Numbered from the stretch's first letter, positions 15,311 through 29,000 are shown. The stretch: 64,000 nucleotides of DNA from Acanthornis magna (GCA_036785705.1 JAWUZG010000138.1:1071501-1135500), one strand, 5' to 3'. Notes: generated from the sequence alone by a model not told the origin. Translations and numbers: made by a program.

Positions 15311-15313
<3 letters not shown>
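9065..15313. other. Gene-free intergenic sequence
   Basis: No supported gene. A short CTGT tract lies at 11,259-11,286. The AT-rich stretches near 10,380-10,530 and 13,985-14,060 contain several TAAT/ATTA cores and might be conserved non-coding elements, but this cannot be judged without an alignment. Confidence 0.55.
11259..11286. repeat. (CTGT)n microsatellite
   Basis: About seven TCTG units with one TCTA interruption. Confidence 0.9.

Positions 15314-15359
<46 letters not shown>
15301..15359. repeat. CT tract followed by 46 T
   Basis: A short CT repeat runs into an uninterrupted run of 46 T (15,314-15,359). Read on the minus strand this is a 46-A tract, which could be the poly(A) tail of a retrocopied transcript. 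A TTTATT (AATAAA on the minus strand) occurs about 43 bp beyond it, somewhat far for a polyadenylation signal. It may also be a simple homopolymer or carry sequencing slippage. Confidence 0.9.
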
Positions 15360-15361
<2 letters not shown>

Positions 15362-16889
15362 CAAAGAAGAAAGTTTACTGCTTGGAAAATCTCATAACTA
15401 ATTTATTTATGCCCCTGGTGGTCAGGGGCAGCAGACTGTGATGAGGGAAGGCAATGGGTATTGGGTGGATTTTAGGAAAAAAACCGGAAAGAATTTTGCT
15501 CCCTTAAAAATATCAAATGTTGATCTGTCTTGATTGACACTTTTGTTACACAAGCCACTTTTAAAAATCCTGATCCTGGGAAAGCCCACGCCTTGTCTCT
15601 GAGATGTTTGAAGGGGCTCAGGCTCCTTGTAGGAGAGAGCTGAGTGCTGGTCATGGGCCAGGAGAGCTGCTGCTTGCACGAGGCTGAAATCACTGGAAAA
15701 CCACTGAATTACCTGCTGGGGACATCTGCATGTCCCTGCTGGGGACAGAGAGTGAAGGTCACACTCATGGCCTTGGGTTGTCCAGGGAAATGTCTACATC
15801 GAGGTGGTGTGAATCTACCCACGTGCATTTGAATGTAAAGATTTAGGAATGTTTTCCTGCATGAACTGGTTAGTGTTTATGCTGCTTTCCCACTAGATTT
15901 TTTAAATGCTGGTTTTGTGAAAAATCTTCTTTCTGCATAACTTCTTGGCTAAGGCCAGCCCTGCCTTTCCCTGATCCTGTTTTGGGCAAGGAGATCTGAG
16001 AGGTGACAGCATCAGGGAGAGGTCAAGAAAAGTTTAAGAAGTGCTGTAATTAAGATTAGCCCATTTCTCTTTCCACCTAATCAATGAGGTTCTCTGTGGA
16101 TAGACACAAACCCGTTTTCTAGTGAGGAGACTATCTGTGTGAGGAATGTGGGTCCTGATAGATCGTCCTGAATGAGGGCAGCCCTAATAGCATCCCCAGG
16201 AATGGCAGTTGATAGAGGGCAGCTAGGAAACCCCAGGAGAGGGGAAGTGAAGGATATTTGCATTATCTGCAGGCATGTTCTGTAGACAGGATTCCTTTTT
16301 ATTTTTAATTATTATTTTGAATCTCTATCCAGAGAGAGTTGGTTACAAAGGGGAGAACTGTTCGGCTCATTATCCTTTAATTATTGAAGTGAATGATTTG
16401 GGTAAAATGGAGGAAATTGAAAACATGGAGATGATATTCCAGTCCATTAGGCAACCTTAGCTTCCTAAATCAGTATCTTTAGGCTGGCAGAAATATTTTT
16501 AATTTATTCTGTCATCTGCAAACAGAGAGAACTGTGTCATTACAGAAAGGACTTTTCAAAAGCTACACATTTTATCCTCCAGCTCTTCTCTTCTTAACAA
16601 TAATCTTCCTGTGGCTTCCACCCTTGAGCTGCTGGTTTCTGTTTTAGTTGGGAGTTTAATTTAAAGAAAAAATATCAGTCTGGCATTTTAAAGGATTGCC
16701 TGCCTGAATGCTCTGCTAATGATTGTACCTCACCTCCTAGAAATGGGAGACACTAAGACCCAACCAGTATAAAAGCAAATGAAAAGTTCCATTTTGGTTA
16801 TCAAATATTCAATAAGAAATAATATTATGACAAAGATACAAACATTTGCACTAAAAATTAATTGGTATTATGAAATTGCTCCAGATGAA
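15360..16889. other. Gene-free intergenic sequence
   Basis: No recognised gene or repeat. The first few hundred bases might be the 3' end of a minus-strand retrocopy attached to the adjacent poly(T) tract, but I recognise no source transcript. Confidence 0.5.
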
Positions 16890-17275
16890 GAATCCTAGAA
16901 TTACAGAATCATTCAGGTTTGAAAATACCTCCAAGACCATCAAATCCAACCTGGGATCAATCACTGCCTTGTCAACCAGACCAGAGCACTGAGTCAGCCA
17001 CGTCCAGTGGTTCCTGGGACACCTCCCGGGATGGGGACTCCACCACCTCCCTGGGCCCCTTCCAACACCTGACAAACCTTTCAGGGATGAAATTCTTCCT
17101 GATATCCACCCTGAACCCCAGCAGGCACAGATTGAGGCTGTTTCTCCTTGCCACTGAGCAGAGCCCAACCCCACCCTCCTACCACAGATTTGTGGAGAGC
17201 AAGAAGGTCTCCTCAGCAGCTCCCCATTACTCCCTAGACCCTTCCCCAGCTCCATTGCCCAAAACAGATTCTCTA
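16890..17275 (-). mobile_element. CR1 LINE 3' end fragment (minus strand)
   Basis: It begins on the plus strand with the complement of the CR1 tail (ACAGAATCATTCAGG) and continues through blocks matching reversed CR1: CTCCAAGACCATCAAATCC, GGGGACTCCACCACCTCCC, GGGCCCCTTCCAACACC, and a TTCTTCCTGATATCCACCCT block. About 390 bp remain; no reverse transcriptase is left. Confidence 0.92.
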
Positions 17276-20200
17276 CAATCAAGAAGACAGTGGTGACATT
17301 GGGCAGGCGACGTTTTTCATAGCCCAAACCTTTCCTGCGAAAATGCAACAAGAGGAGAGTTCTGGGATTGCCCATTCCCTGCTGATTTGGGTGGGTGGGC
17401 GCTGGGCAGCTGCAGAGCCACGTCCCTCACTGCTGGTGGCACTTCCCAGCCCTTGTGGGACCTTGCTGCTGCCAGGGCCAGAGCCAGGACCAGCACCTGC
17501 ACCTGCCTGCTGCCCACCTGGGAACTGGCAATGGTACTAAATGCCAGAATGAGGTTTGCCAAGGAGTTTTCAAGAGAAAGGGAAGAAATTCAGCCACTCA
17601 ACTCGTCCATCAGGCTGCAGAACCTCCAGCAATTCTAGTGGGCTCTTCTTCCTGCAGTGTGAAGGCACTGGTCAGTCACTGATCTCCCACTGAATTTCTT
17701 TGCTGTCACAGTCTCCTCCTGCTCCTCTCCTCTGAACCAAACACCTTCACCTTCCTCACCTTCTCTGCAGCTCGTCCCTCCTGCACTTCACAACACTCTC
17801 CTGCCCTTCAGCCTGTGCTCATCTCTCTTCCAACTGTACAGGATTCCAAGGGGGATGTGCTGTTTCGGACAAGACCTCAAACACACTAAGAATGCAAAGA
17901 AATTATCTTCCTACATCCCTGAATGAGATTTGACTGAGAATTTGCGTTACATTGCAATTTTGGCCCATATTTAACTTATGATCCATTTTTACGCCAGACC
18001 ATTTCTCAGTCAATTAATTTTGATGTGGTACTTGTGCATTTGTACTCTTCTAAAATGTCCAGTTTTACACTTGTCACTGAATGTTATATTGCTACATTCC
18101 TAATCAGGTACATGGCTTGTTAAGATCTTTTTTGTTCTCCTATGGTGTTTTCAACCAAGTGTATATTGAAATTACATCTTTCACATGGTGATTTCCTCCA
18201 GACAGCACTGCCCTAAGTTATGAGAGCATCAATCCAAACACTGTCAAAAGCCTCCTTATTCAAAAGCCATCACTTGGCTCTCATTCCCAGGGAGAAAATT
18301 AAATTAATTTGACATGTCAGCATACATTTAGGTAAAACTGAGTGCTATTTTTAGCGTGGGAGAGTTGTTGTTGAGTTGTTTAGGAGGTTTTTAGCACAGA
18401 GCACAACTCCTTAAGTATATTTACTTGACAAGACTCCAAAAGTTGTGATAACAAATTGTTGATATACCTATTATTTTGTCTGATGAAGATAAGATCTAAA
18501 CATGTTTTAAATAAAGATATTAGTTGTTGGTAAAATTCATCTGCCTTCAGAGTCCATCAGACTCAAACACCAGAAATTTTTTAAACCTCTTCAACTGTTC
18601 TCCCTCCACAGTTTACCTGTACCTTTCTATTCTTCTCTAAAAACACAAACAGCTTGGTAAGTATCTTATGCAAAAGCCAAGAGAGAGTCTACATTTTTTC
18701 CTGAGAGACTAAAGTTCATCAATTGTGTTACTCTTGTTCAGACACTCACTTTCTTAAGTGGCTTCAAAAACAGAGGTGAGCTCTGGACATAATGTCACTG
18801 CTTGTTGCCTCAAAGTGCATATTGCTGATGTTTGGCTTTATTTTCCTTTCTTTTCTCTTTATCTGAGATAAACGCCATATCCTTCGTATTTCTGTTCATT
18901 GCATCTTACGTGATTGCCCTCAACTTGCACATGCATTTGCCAAGGTGTTTTTTTCCATGACTAGCCTGAGTCAAATTAAGTCTGAAGCAAGTTTTGTTAC
19001 GTCTTTGGAAAGCCATGAAAGATTTCTGAAAGCCAGACTTGTCCCTTATTAGCTGTATAACTGATGGATCAAACATATTGACACCAAAAATAAAAATCTG
19101 TTTTTAAATGAGTGGTTGAAGATTGAAAGCGTAAAAGTGTAGTCTCTCAACATCTACTTTTTATGGATGCCTTTGCCTTTTGCTGCAGACCACTGGCGTG
19201 CAAATGGCTCCTGGAGCTGCCTCTACCATTGTGCCTGAGAAGTTAAGTTTTCAAAATAAAGTCTATTTCTTTGCAAAGACACAATGCAGTGTCCATGGGA
19301 TTTTGCTTCTATCAACAGTAAATCATGTGTTTCAATCTTAAGAAGTATTTTTACACAGTAAATTCTTAAAAAAAATATGATGGACCAGCTCCAAAAGTTG
19401 TGAAAGGACCCTTAGTTTGCCTTGTGCTTGTAAACCACTGTAAAAATATATACAGAGTTGAGACAAAGTTGACAGTTTTTCCTAACAAGTAAAGAAAACA
19501 CACTGCACTCAAACTCAGCAATAAGAAATGTGTGAGTTTCATGAAGGTTTTGGGTCTGATCCACAGCTGGTAAATTAAATAAAATATTTTAAAGCTACTC
19601 CTTCCCATAAGAAGGTACAGACTTTTAAGGTCTATTTTTACATAGCTAAATTAGGATGATAATAGTTTCATAACTGTTTCCCATGAAGAATAACTGACAG
19701 TGAGTCCCTCAAAATACCTGCAAATGCTGCAAGCTCCAAATCTGGGTGCAAATGACCTTCTTCTCAAAAAAAAGTGGAGGAGGTTTCTAGTGCATCTTTC
19801 AAACAATGTCAGTCTGCCAATTTTCAGACTCTAATTTTTTCCAGCTGTAAATCAATCATTTTATTAACTCTAATGTCTCCCACGGAGTTATCTGGGACTG
19901 GCAGCTTGACAAGCCATTTTTGTGAAGCCGTGAGAATAAAGTTTCTCTTGTGCATTGCCGTGATGTCATGAGCACTCACTCCTGGCTTTCATTGATCCTC
20001 CTTCACAAAAGCCTCTTTCTTTGCTCACAGCAATTATTCAGCTATTAAAGCATATTACATTAGGTTTCTTATTTTAAGAGTGATATCACTCCTTGCTTTA
20101 ATGTCCAGCCGATGGAGCAATTTGTACTAACTTCCCCTGACACCGTGTTGGTGCTCCAGTCCCCAGTCCCGCCTGCATAAAGCTGCTATTGATGGGATCT

Positions 20201-20408
20201 ACATGTGGAGAAGGCAGAGAGGTTGTGACTCATTTAAACATGGAAATATGCAACATGATGTGCTTCCTCCTCTGAAACATTACATTGAGCTCTGCCTGAC
20301 AAACCTTTAAACCTTTCCTCCATGTGTCTTCATCCTGGATCCTTAAGAGGATGAAGCTCATGAGCTTTCCTCTGTGTGTGCAATGCATGAGTGTGGATGT
20401 CTCCTCCC
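17276..20408. other. Gene-free intergenic sequence
   Basis: GC-rich for the first few hundred bases, then AT-rich to 20.2 kb. No exon chain, RNA gene or clear repeat is seen. Confidence 0.55.
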
Positions 20409-20665
20409 TGTGGATGCACTATTCTAAAAGTTTTTCTCTTCTTTCTCATGGGGAATAGAGATAAGCTAAATTCTTGTGCTTTTCTAATCTTTTGTTTTGG
20501 TACTGGATGCTGTAAGATTCCAGCCAATCCTTTTGGGGGGTGGAAAACTGTAGACCAATAATTGTTGGACTATTAATGGATATATAATAAAGAATTGTAA
20601 ATAAATTCTGCTTATTTGCCATCTTGCGTGTGCTGACTGCCTGATTACTACGAGCTGCTGTGACA
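20409..20665 (+). mobile_element. Solo LTR, ERV family A, copy 1
   Basis: A 257-bp element starts TGTGGATGCACTATT and ends CTGCTGTGACA, so it has retroviral TG...CA ends. It is flanked by the perfect 6-bp duplication CCTCCC (20,403-20,408 and 20,666-20,671). Inside are CCAAT boxes, a TATATAATAAAG box and an AATAAA-like signal shortly before the end. The same element occurs at 25,771 and, reversed, at 35,640. No internal retroviral genes remain, so it is a solo LTR. The 6-bp duplication suggests a beta-like (ERV2/ERVK) element. Confidence 0.9.
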
Positions 20666-22441
20666 CCTCCCCAGTTCTGGGCCATCACCTGTTCCAGACT
20701 GGACCATTCCTGGACCAGGCCATCGCTGCTCCAGGTATGCAGCACCCACCAGTCCTGCAAACCCAGGTGGCTGAGTTGGAGAGGGAAGCATGCAAAGAGA
20801 AGCTCAGCCCTCCTAGCAGGGACCTGCCATGAAAGAGATGCTCCAGAGAAAGTTTCACCTGGAGTCTGCACCTCCTTATGAACCAGAGCGTCTGTACATG
20901 ATGTTTTGATGATCTGCCACTTGCCTCTCTCCAGCCCATCACCACCCAAACTGCATTCAGTGAACTCTTTCCAGAAGGAAGCAGAAGAAAGTGAACCCTG
21001 GGCTGGTGGGGGCTGATGGAGCACACCCTGTGAGGGACCTGGCAAGCCTGCTGGAGTCCATCCACCTCCATGGAGCCACAGAAAACCACATGGCCTGAGT
21101 CACAATGCTCTGAGGACCAGCTGCTGATGTCCTCACACCTTTGTCAGACTCCCTCCCCCTCCTTCCCTGCAAAGCCCCTTCCCTCCTTCCATCTGACACA
21201 TTAATCTCTGGCTTTCAACCTTCCAGCAAAGCTCCTCTTCCCTTCTCCCCTTTGCTGCAGTGTGGTGGGGAGTGACCACAGCCTCTGGAGCCTGTGCTGG
21301 GTCCTGGGGGGCTATGGGTGAAGGGCAGTCCCACATCAGCAGCTCCAACAGATCCTGTTCTCCCAGTTCAAAACCAGAATGATTGTATCCTCTGACTTCC
21401 ACCCAGGAAATGCTGATTTCAGAGAGCCCTGCTTTCTGCCCTCAGTCTGGGAGTAGCACAGGGAAAGGGCTGATGCAGGAAAGCTCTCTCCCCACCCCAG
21501 CAGTAGGTTCACTTCTGCTGTCCTGAGGGTCTGGCAGCAAGATGACAAATTAGGGCAACCCAGAACTGCTCCAGAGCATCATGGTGGCACCAACACCACT
21601 GTCACCAAGCCCCTTTTAAGCCTCTGCACATCTGTGTGTGCCCCATCCCCCTGGCTGGGAGATCCTGCCAGCAGCTCTGTCCCAGCAGGCAGTGCCCAGC
21701 TCCTGCCTGCCCACCAAGGGCACATTCAGCTCTTCTTCCTTGGAGTGAGTGCAGGAGGTCTGTGAGCTTTGCCTGCTCACAGTCAGAGGGCCTGAAGGTG
21801 TTCAGCTGCAGCTCTGTTTTCCTTGCAGGTGCTCTAGTGCTCAGGAGGCTCAGGTCTATATATAAGACCTGCTATCTGTAGGTCTCCTTAATTTCCCACT
21901 TTCACAGTGAATTAACCACAAACCAAGCAAAACATGCAGCACTCTGGTATTTCTGCTGCGTCTTACTTGCAAGGTGTGGAGTTGTCAGAGACTGAAATAT
22001 TTCATTCTGCAAACATTGATATAAGTTTTTCTCATTGTAACAAAAACTGTATAAAGAAACTACAGCCAAAGGAGCCTCCCTTGAGGATACCTGACTGGGA
22101 CTTTGGACTGAGAGTCAAACTGCCGAGATGAGATAAAGGGAAGCCTATTGTTCAGTCATCTCAGGCTGGAGGAAGGGAGTGCATCCACAAAGGCCAAAGC
22201 CACCAGCAGTGCTGAGAATCATCCCAGGCTGAGTTTGGGGTGGGGGAGAGCACAGCTCACAAAGCTACACAGACTTCTCCCCCAGCCGAGGGGGGGAGGA
22301 GGAGGTTTTGGGTGCGTGGCATAAGATCTGGTGAGAGACAATAAACATTCATCCTCTCTTACACAAACTGGCCCAGCTGTGGAACCCCCAAGCCCACAGG
22401 TCACATCCGCAGGACATTCCCGTGAGAGGCAGCTGAGGAGG
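20666..22441. other. Gene-free intergenic sequence
   Basis: Moderately GC-rich with short open frames on both strands. None is recognised, and a 199-codon minus-strand frame here runs into the LTR and is not convincing. Confidence 0.5.
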
Positions 22442-22871
22442 TGTCACAATCCATCACAGAGCCCCCAAAGTGCTCAGCCTTGCCCCACACGTGATGCCAG
22501 CAGAGTCTGCTGCAAGGGACTGTCCCTCCCCTGGGGGGACATGGCTGGACATTGCCAACTGGCCTGAGTGGATATTAACCCATGGGATTCTGTGCTTTTG
22601 GGGGGACCATCACCACCAAGAAGACCAAGCTGGAGAGGATCAACGCAACATCATTGGGATCCACGGATGGTGATATTCTTTTATTCTGTCTCTGTCACTC
22701 TCTTTCTGTCCCCCCCACCTCTTTTCCTACTTCTCGCTTTCTCTCTTTTCTCTCTCTCTCTCTCATATTTACTATCAAATAAAACCCATACTATTGACTG
22801 GCATATGGTCTTGTTTGCACCTTAATTTGGGCAGAGGTATTTCTAAGAACATTAATAATTGGATCATAACA
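22442..22871 (+). mobile_element. LTR-like element
   Basis: The sequence begins TGTCACAATCCATCAC and ends ATCATAACA, giving TG...CA ends at a span of 430 bp. It contains a CT-rich block (22,735-22,764) followed by AAATAAAACCC, a layout typical of the R/U5 region of avian ERV LTRs. A target duplication is weak at best (GGAGG versus GGAGC). The boundaries are therefore tentative. Confidence 0.55.
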
Positions 22872-24964
22872 GGAGCTCAGAGGCCACTGAAGGACTTTCC
22901 ACTGACAAATGCCTATCCAGAGCAGGGGGGTTTAAAGAGCCAGCAAGGGTTTAAAAACTGTTTGCATGACCAGATGCAAATGTCAATTGAAGATAGATAT
23001 GCTGATGATTTGACACTGAATTTTTCATGGCATCACCAGGGAAGAAATGCCTACCAGATAATACAACTTTCTAGTCCCTCTCAAAAGCCTGAGCTTGTGA
23101 TCTAATCAGATTAAATTTATATGACCAGCTGATCAGATCAGCTTGTGGTCAGCCTAAATGCATCGTTGCTATCTTGTCTAGTCTTAATTAAAAGTTAGCA
23201 AGATGTTATCACTGTTAACATCACTGTTCAAAGTGCAACTCATGATGTCTAGTAATATGTCAAATAAAGGTGTCAATGTTTGAACATTACACTGAATTTT
23301 TAAGTCCCAACAGGCTGGAAATAGCAGAAGCTGAAGAGAAGTAAGCACTTTGCAAAAATGTTTCATCCAGTCCTAAACTCTTTGGAGTGAATTGCTCTCT
23401 GGATAACCCTTGTCACAACTGAATGAAGGAAAATAAATGACCAGTTGAGTGTATTAGCTGCTTCTAAGCTGCACAGGCCAGTTTGGGTTCCAATAATGCA
23501 AAGAGTCGATTTCATACAACCATTTTTTCTCAGACTACCTTGGCATGCAGCAGGACAGTGAAGAGAGAGACTGAAATTTAAGGGTTTCCTTCAAGTATGC
23601 AACTGAGAAGAAATAGGTGTTATTAAATACTTGGACAATACACTTAGTGAGAAAATCAGCTCAAACTTCCCAGGAAACAGAGCGGGAGCAGCAGAACAGA
23701 TGATGAAGCCTAGGGAAGGATTTGGTTGTGGTTTCACATAGAAGCAGCTCAGAGAGATCAGAAATCACAAAAAGGGAAAAGCTGTTGTAAGAGAAAGTGG
23801 CAAACTTGACAAGCTGCAAGAACATGGGCTGGAAGGAGAATTGTGGGACAAGATGTCACGGAGCAGCTCTGGGATAACAAAAGATTACAAAGCATCACCT
23901 GGAGGTTGGAGCAATCACACAGCAATGGAAACCCAAGCAGGAGACTCTAGTCTGTGTCAGTTCCCAACAAAACACTTTAGATAATGTTCTGAAGTCTGAA
24001 GATCTGTGACACTCGTTCCTTGTGGGGTATGACACAGCCATTTAGCAGCACATGGCAGCGGTGCAGAGAGGATATGAACAGGCTGCAAAGTGGAATAACC
24101 TGCTCAGCTGCACCCACCTGCAGAGCATGGGCTCATGGCATGTGACTGCTGCCCTGTGCAGGCTGTTCTGATGGGACCACACGGGGTCAGGAATTCGCAG
24201 TCAGTTCCCAGAAATGGGATTAAATGGAGTGAAGGGATCCATCAACATTAGTGACTTAATCTTTGGCAAATAAATCCAAAGGACTGTGGGTTGCAGTCTT
24301 CTCTGAGGTTTCCATCTGCATGATCTCCTGTAGGATCGTTTCTGTGTGACAGCAATGGGACTCTGGCTTCTGTCACCTCTGGGATAAACAGACTCTGCAA
24401 TATACACCTTTTCACACCTTATCATGTGATTTACTTAATGAAGGCCCTGCAAATTCACATAAATTTTCATAGGAGAAGAGTCCTATCAAGGAAGAGAAGC
24501 CTCCTGCCAGACTGGTTCTAATGGTTCTTGGCTCTGGGCAACAGTCAGACCCACCAGCTTAAAGGAAAAGAAGAGGAGGAGAAGAAACTTGCAACTAGAG
24601 GCTTTAGTGGCAAAAATGTGCTTCAGAGGAAATATTATTGGGTTCCTCTGTTAAAATGTGATAATCACTTAGAAAAAAATCATATCACAGCAGTAAACGG
24701 GAAAAATCTGAGTAAGGGAAAAAATTGCATGAGATGGGTTATATATAATAATCATCAAGGTTTAATGTAGTTCATGCATGCACCATGGTGAGGGAAGATG
24801 TTCTCTGCTTTCACTTCCTGCTGCCTGCTCCTAGTGCAAACCTCTGTACGGAGCTGGAGCTTTTTAGACCCCAAAGCAGGTGGTGATAGTACCTGGCACC
24901 CACTGGGGCCACCCTTCCCAGCAGAGATGGTCCAGCCAAAGGGAGCCAAGAAGGGGACATCCTG
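22872..24964. other. Gene-free intergenic sequence
   Basis: No gene, RNA or repeat could be supported in this stretch. Confidence 0.5.
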
Positions 24965-25506
24965 GGATGGATGGATGCATGGATGGATGGATGGATGGAT
25001 GGATGGATGGATGATGGATGGGTGGACAGGGATGGATGGATGGATGGATGGATGGATGGATGGATGGATGGATGGATGATGGATGGTTGGATGGATGGTT
25101 GGATGGTTGGATGGATGATGGATGGATGGATGGATGGATGGATGGATGGTTGGAATGGATGGTTGGATGGTTGGATGGATGGATGGATGGATGGTTGGAT
25201 GGATGATGGATGGATGATGGATGGATAGATGGATGGATGGATGGATACATGGATGGATGATGGATGGATGGATGGATGGATGGATACATGGATGGATAGA
25301 TGGATGGATGGATGGATGGATGGATGGATGATGGATGGATGGATGGATGGATCATGGATGGATGGATGGATCATGGATGGATGGATGATGGATGATGGAT
25401 GGATGGATGGATGGATGGATGGATGGATGGATGATGGACGGATGATGGATGGATGGTTGGATGCATGGATGGATGGAGGGATGAATGGATGGATGGATGG
25501 ATGGAG
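24965..25506. repeat. (GGAT)n tetranucleotide array
   Basis: About 540 bp of GGAT units with scattered variants such as GGTT, GGATGAT and GGATACAT. The unit length and G/T/A composition leave all plus-strand frames and the minus-strand frames almost stop-free. This produces long peptide frames (Asp-Gly-Trp-Met on one strand, Ile-His-Pro-Ser on the other) that are artefacts. Confidence 0.97.
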
Positions 25507-25770
25507 CAGAATTATAAAGAACTTCCTATGTAGTGGCAAAATGACACAACATCTATACCTGAATATTTAAAACACCTTGTGTTTGATGGGGTTTGCTGGG
25601 TTTACACCTGAGTGATTGTTCCCTCTGGGTACTCCTGTTGTCCCAGGGTTAGTTCTGGATTTGAGAACTGGCAGCCATTTGTAGTTGTTCCATGAATTTT
25701 TCTTTTAATAACAGACATTTTCTTCATCGTGCACTGTGACAACCTCCAGTGCACAAGAAGTGTGATTGCT

Positions 25771-26060
25771 TGTAGTTGCACTGTTTTAAAAATCTTTCTC
25801 TTCTTTCTCATGGAGAATAGAGATAAGTTGCATTCTTGTGCTTTTTTAATCTCTGTGTTTTGGTACTGGATGCTCTAGGGTTCCAGCCAATCACCTTGGG
25901 GGGTGGAAAAACTGTCAACCAATAATTATTAGATTGTTAATGAATATATAAAGAAAGTTTTGTAAATAAACTCTCTCTTTCGCCATCTTCTGTGCTGCCT
26001 GCCTGACTTCCCTGCGAGCTTCCGCGAATCTCCACGAATATCAGAAAATTGGAGCCAACA
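25771..26060 (+). mobile_element. Solo LTR, ERV family A, copy 2
   Basis: A 290-bp element starting TGTAGTTGCACTG and ending GGAGCCAACA. It shares long stretches with the copy at 20,409, for example CTTTCTCATGG.GAATAGAGATAAG and the GGGGGGTGGAAAA block. The flanks are ATTGCT and AATGCT, a 6-bp duplication with one mismatch. CCAAT motifs, TATATAAAG and AAATAAAC are in the expected order. Its 3' end is longer than that of copy 1. Confidence 0.87.
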
Positions 26061-29000
26061 AATGCTCATGGTTTCATCCTGATTTGGACTGAAAGCAAAA
26101 TTAAAGCTAAAGGAGTCGCATGCAAAGGAAATCCTGCTTCTTGACCTGCTGTGACAGCAGAGCTGAGCTCTCCGTGGGGCACAGGCAGCCACTCCCATTT
26201 ACAAGTCTTTATTTCCAAAGTGGTTGCAGTCAGATGGACAATGGAAGCCAAACTCAGTATAAATCTCTTGCCCAGGGAGTTCCTGAGCCAGACAGTGGCG
26301 GGCCCTTCTGCTAAGGCAATCTGTAAACAAGAGTCCAATATTTCTCAAGCATCTCTATTCACGCTCACATCAACTTCAGAATTATTAGTCTAACAATGTT
26401 TTTGCAATCCACACCTATGGCATAGACACTGCAAAGAGCAGAGTTTATCTGTGTAGCTGTAAGGGGAGTTTCCTCCATTATTTGAGGTCCAATAGCCTGG
26501 ACTTCTGGATATCCAGGAGTCAGAGACACCACAGCCAACATTAGTACAATAGCAAATCATCACCAAAATTGGTAGCTCACTGACCAAGTGTTAAAGTGAG
26601 CAAGTCTGGGTATGAAGCATGTTGATGACCAGAGGACACCACATTTTTCATTGAGGCCTCAACACCTTTATCTGCTATGAAGCCCAGCTGATGTGAAAAT
26701 CTGGACCTCAATCCCAAAGGGTTTTTAACTTGCTGTGACATACAGGTACACATCAAGCAGCAAGGACCACGATAAGACAAGTGATTGTCACCAGATGCTG
26801 TGTGTGGTAAGATTTTCCATCAGGTAAAAAGAAATTAAACCATGCATTTAAATGAAATAAAGTAGCTACTGTTGAAGTTCTGAGAAATCCAGGTAGTGAT
26901 TTTCAGGGTGAATGCACCCTGGAAACAATGTTTTCAGAGTATTGTTTGTCTTAGAGAAGAAACGCTCATAAATCTATGGCCTATGCCATTGCAAAGAAAT
27001 TATCTCGGCTCATTTCAGGCCCAAACTAATTAATCAGCACTTGTTGCCATATTAATTAGCCAAAAGTGACCTCAGACGTATTTGGCCTTTTCCAAACACT
27101 TAAACCTAATGGGAGAGTATGCACCTGAGGCAAAACCTAGGAATAAACAGATGTGAAGCCTGCTTCCAGCTGGGTAAATACAGCCCAGACTTCTCAGTTC
27201 CTACACTTGTGAAATAAACTGCACCCCAACCTTGCCTCTCTTCACTCTCTGGCCTTGAGGAACATCTGACTCTCCGGGCTTTAAATCAAGCCTTTGCAAA
27301 TGCCTTGTGCAGTGGTGGCCTTGGAAAACTTTACAGCTCGGTCTTGGTCACTCATAAGATTATTGCTGCAGCATTTCCTTCTGGGAAGGCTTGTTCCATT
27401 GGCAATAAACTGCGTGCCAGGCTACGGCAAAGCCCCAGCCACAGAAGGAACGCTGAGGGCTGCATAGCTCCTTCAGGTCCCTCCTCCACACAGCCCTCCT
27501 GCTCTGACGTGCCAGAGTCTCAATCAACAGCAAGTCCAACCTTAATAACCTGCAGCTTTATCACAAGAAAAATGGCTCAAGTGCCTTTCTTTTCAGATAC
27601 CCTTTAGTGGTGGTGAAGAAGGCAAAGCCAGTGCCACATCACCATTTGAAAGCTCAGTTACAACTACACATCCAATTCAAGTTGGTTTTCCTAAATCAGA
27701 TGATCCTTTCCAGATGAAATTAAGGGATCTGGATTTCTTATTCTGAATGCTTTCTCTAGATTAGGACAGGGAGCTGTGTTATGTGAGCTAGGCTGGGTTA
27801 AGCTGCTGATTAAGGCAAAGCACTTCAGAATACACAAAGCTAACCAGGTCAGGAATGTTATTCCTGAAGATCTATTATTCCATATGAGCCAGTATTCTAT
27901 ACAGGTCTGGTATTATAGATCCCTTTACTCAGTTTTGTGGCTCAGTGTGCCTAACTGTGCAATTCTCTGACAAGAAACATGACTATCATTGCACAGCTGA
28001 CGTGACTTGCTCGAAGAATTGAATAAGAATTCAAGTCTCCCCCAGCAGCAGGAGCTCAGCCTTTCCAGCTGGTGCCTGCACAGGAATCTGGACTCCACTG
28101 CAATCCAGCATCAGCACAAGCAGGGCAACAAAATACAAATGCAAGCCCTCTTTCCTATCAGAGCCCATGATGGCACATCTGAAGGCAGCACAACCACCAC
28201 AGAATCCCTCTCTCTGTCGGAGGGATAAAGCTGGAGCACCTCCAGAATGCTCCCATTCTGCTTATGTACAAGCATGTAACTTTGGAATTTTTCTGCTCTC
28301 AAGAAACTCTCTTGATTTTTAAAGTGTTTTTTAATGTACTGGAATATTTTTCCTTCTAAAGAAGCTGCAATTCCCCCTCTGAACTGTTTAAGCAAAATAC
28401 CAGTTTTCCTATTTTCTCTGAGCCTCTGTGACTCCAACAAACTTGCTTCAAGAAGCTCCTCAACTGAATCATCCCCAGCTGAAATTGCTCGCTGCTGCTC
28501 TTAAACAGCCATTAACATTTCAAAAAGCTGTTTGAAAACACCAAATCTCTCTTGAGTCACTTCCAAGAAACTTTTATGAATCATGGTTTGTATCATATCA
28601 CACCATTCAGCAAGACATGGGCTGGAACAAAGGCATTAATGGGCATGACCAATCTTTCAAATATCCATGTGAGGAATAACAGTTAATCACTGTGAAAGCT
28701 ACAGCAGGGGATGTAGGAAACTGTAGGTGAGTGTACGGCTGCTACTTAAAAACTGCTTCTTTTTCTTCATGTCTTTTGAGCCTGCAAAGACTGAAATATT
28801 CAGTGTAAGAAAAGGGCATTATTTCCTGAAATTGCAGTCGTGCCTCCTAAAGTGTTCTTCTTTCTGGAACATGACCTTACAATGTGTTGTAACTCAAGAA
28901 CAAATTATGTTGGTCTGTCTTGGGACCATGTCAGAGCATGTTATGTTTTCAGCTGAAGATTGCTTGAAATCAGTCACAAGGGCATCTGTAGGAATTCTTT

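Noticed and set aside
24965..25506. Possible CRISPR or other spaced array
   Set aside because: No unique spacers; a plain eukaryotic tetranucleotide repeat.
24811..25570. Open frames of up to 242 codons on both strands
   Set aside because: They consist almost entirely of the translated GGAT repeat.
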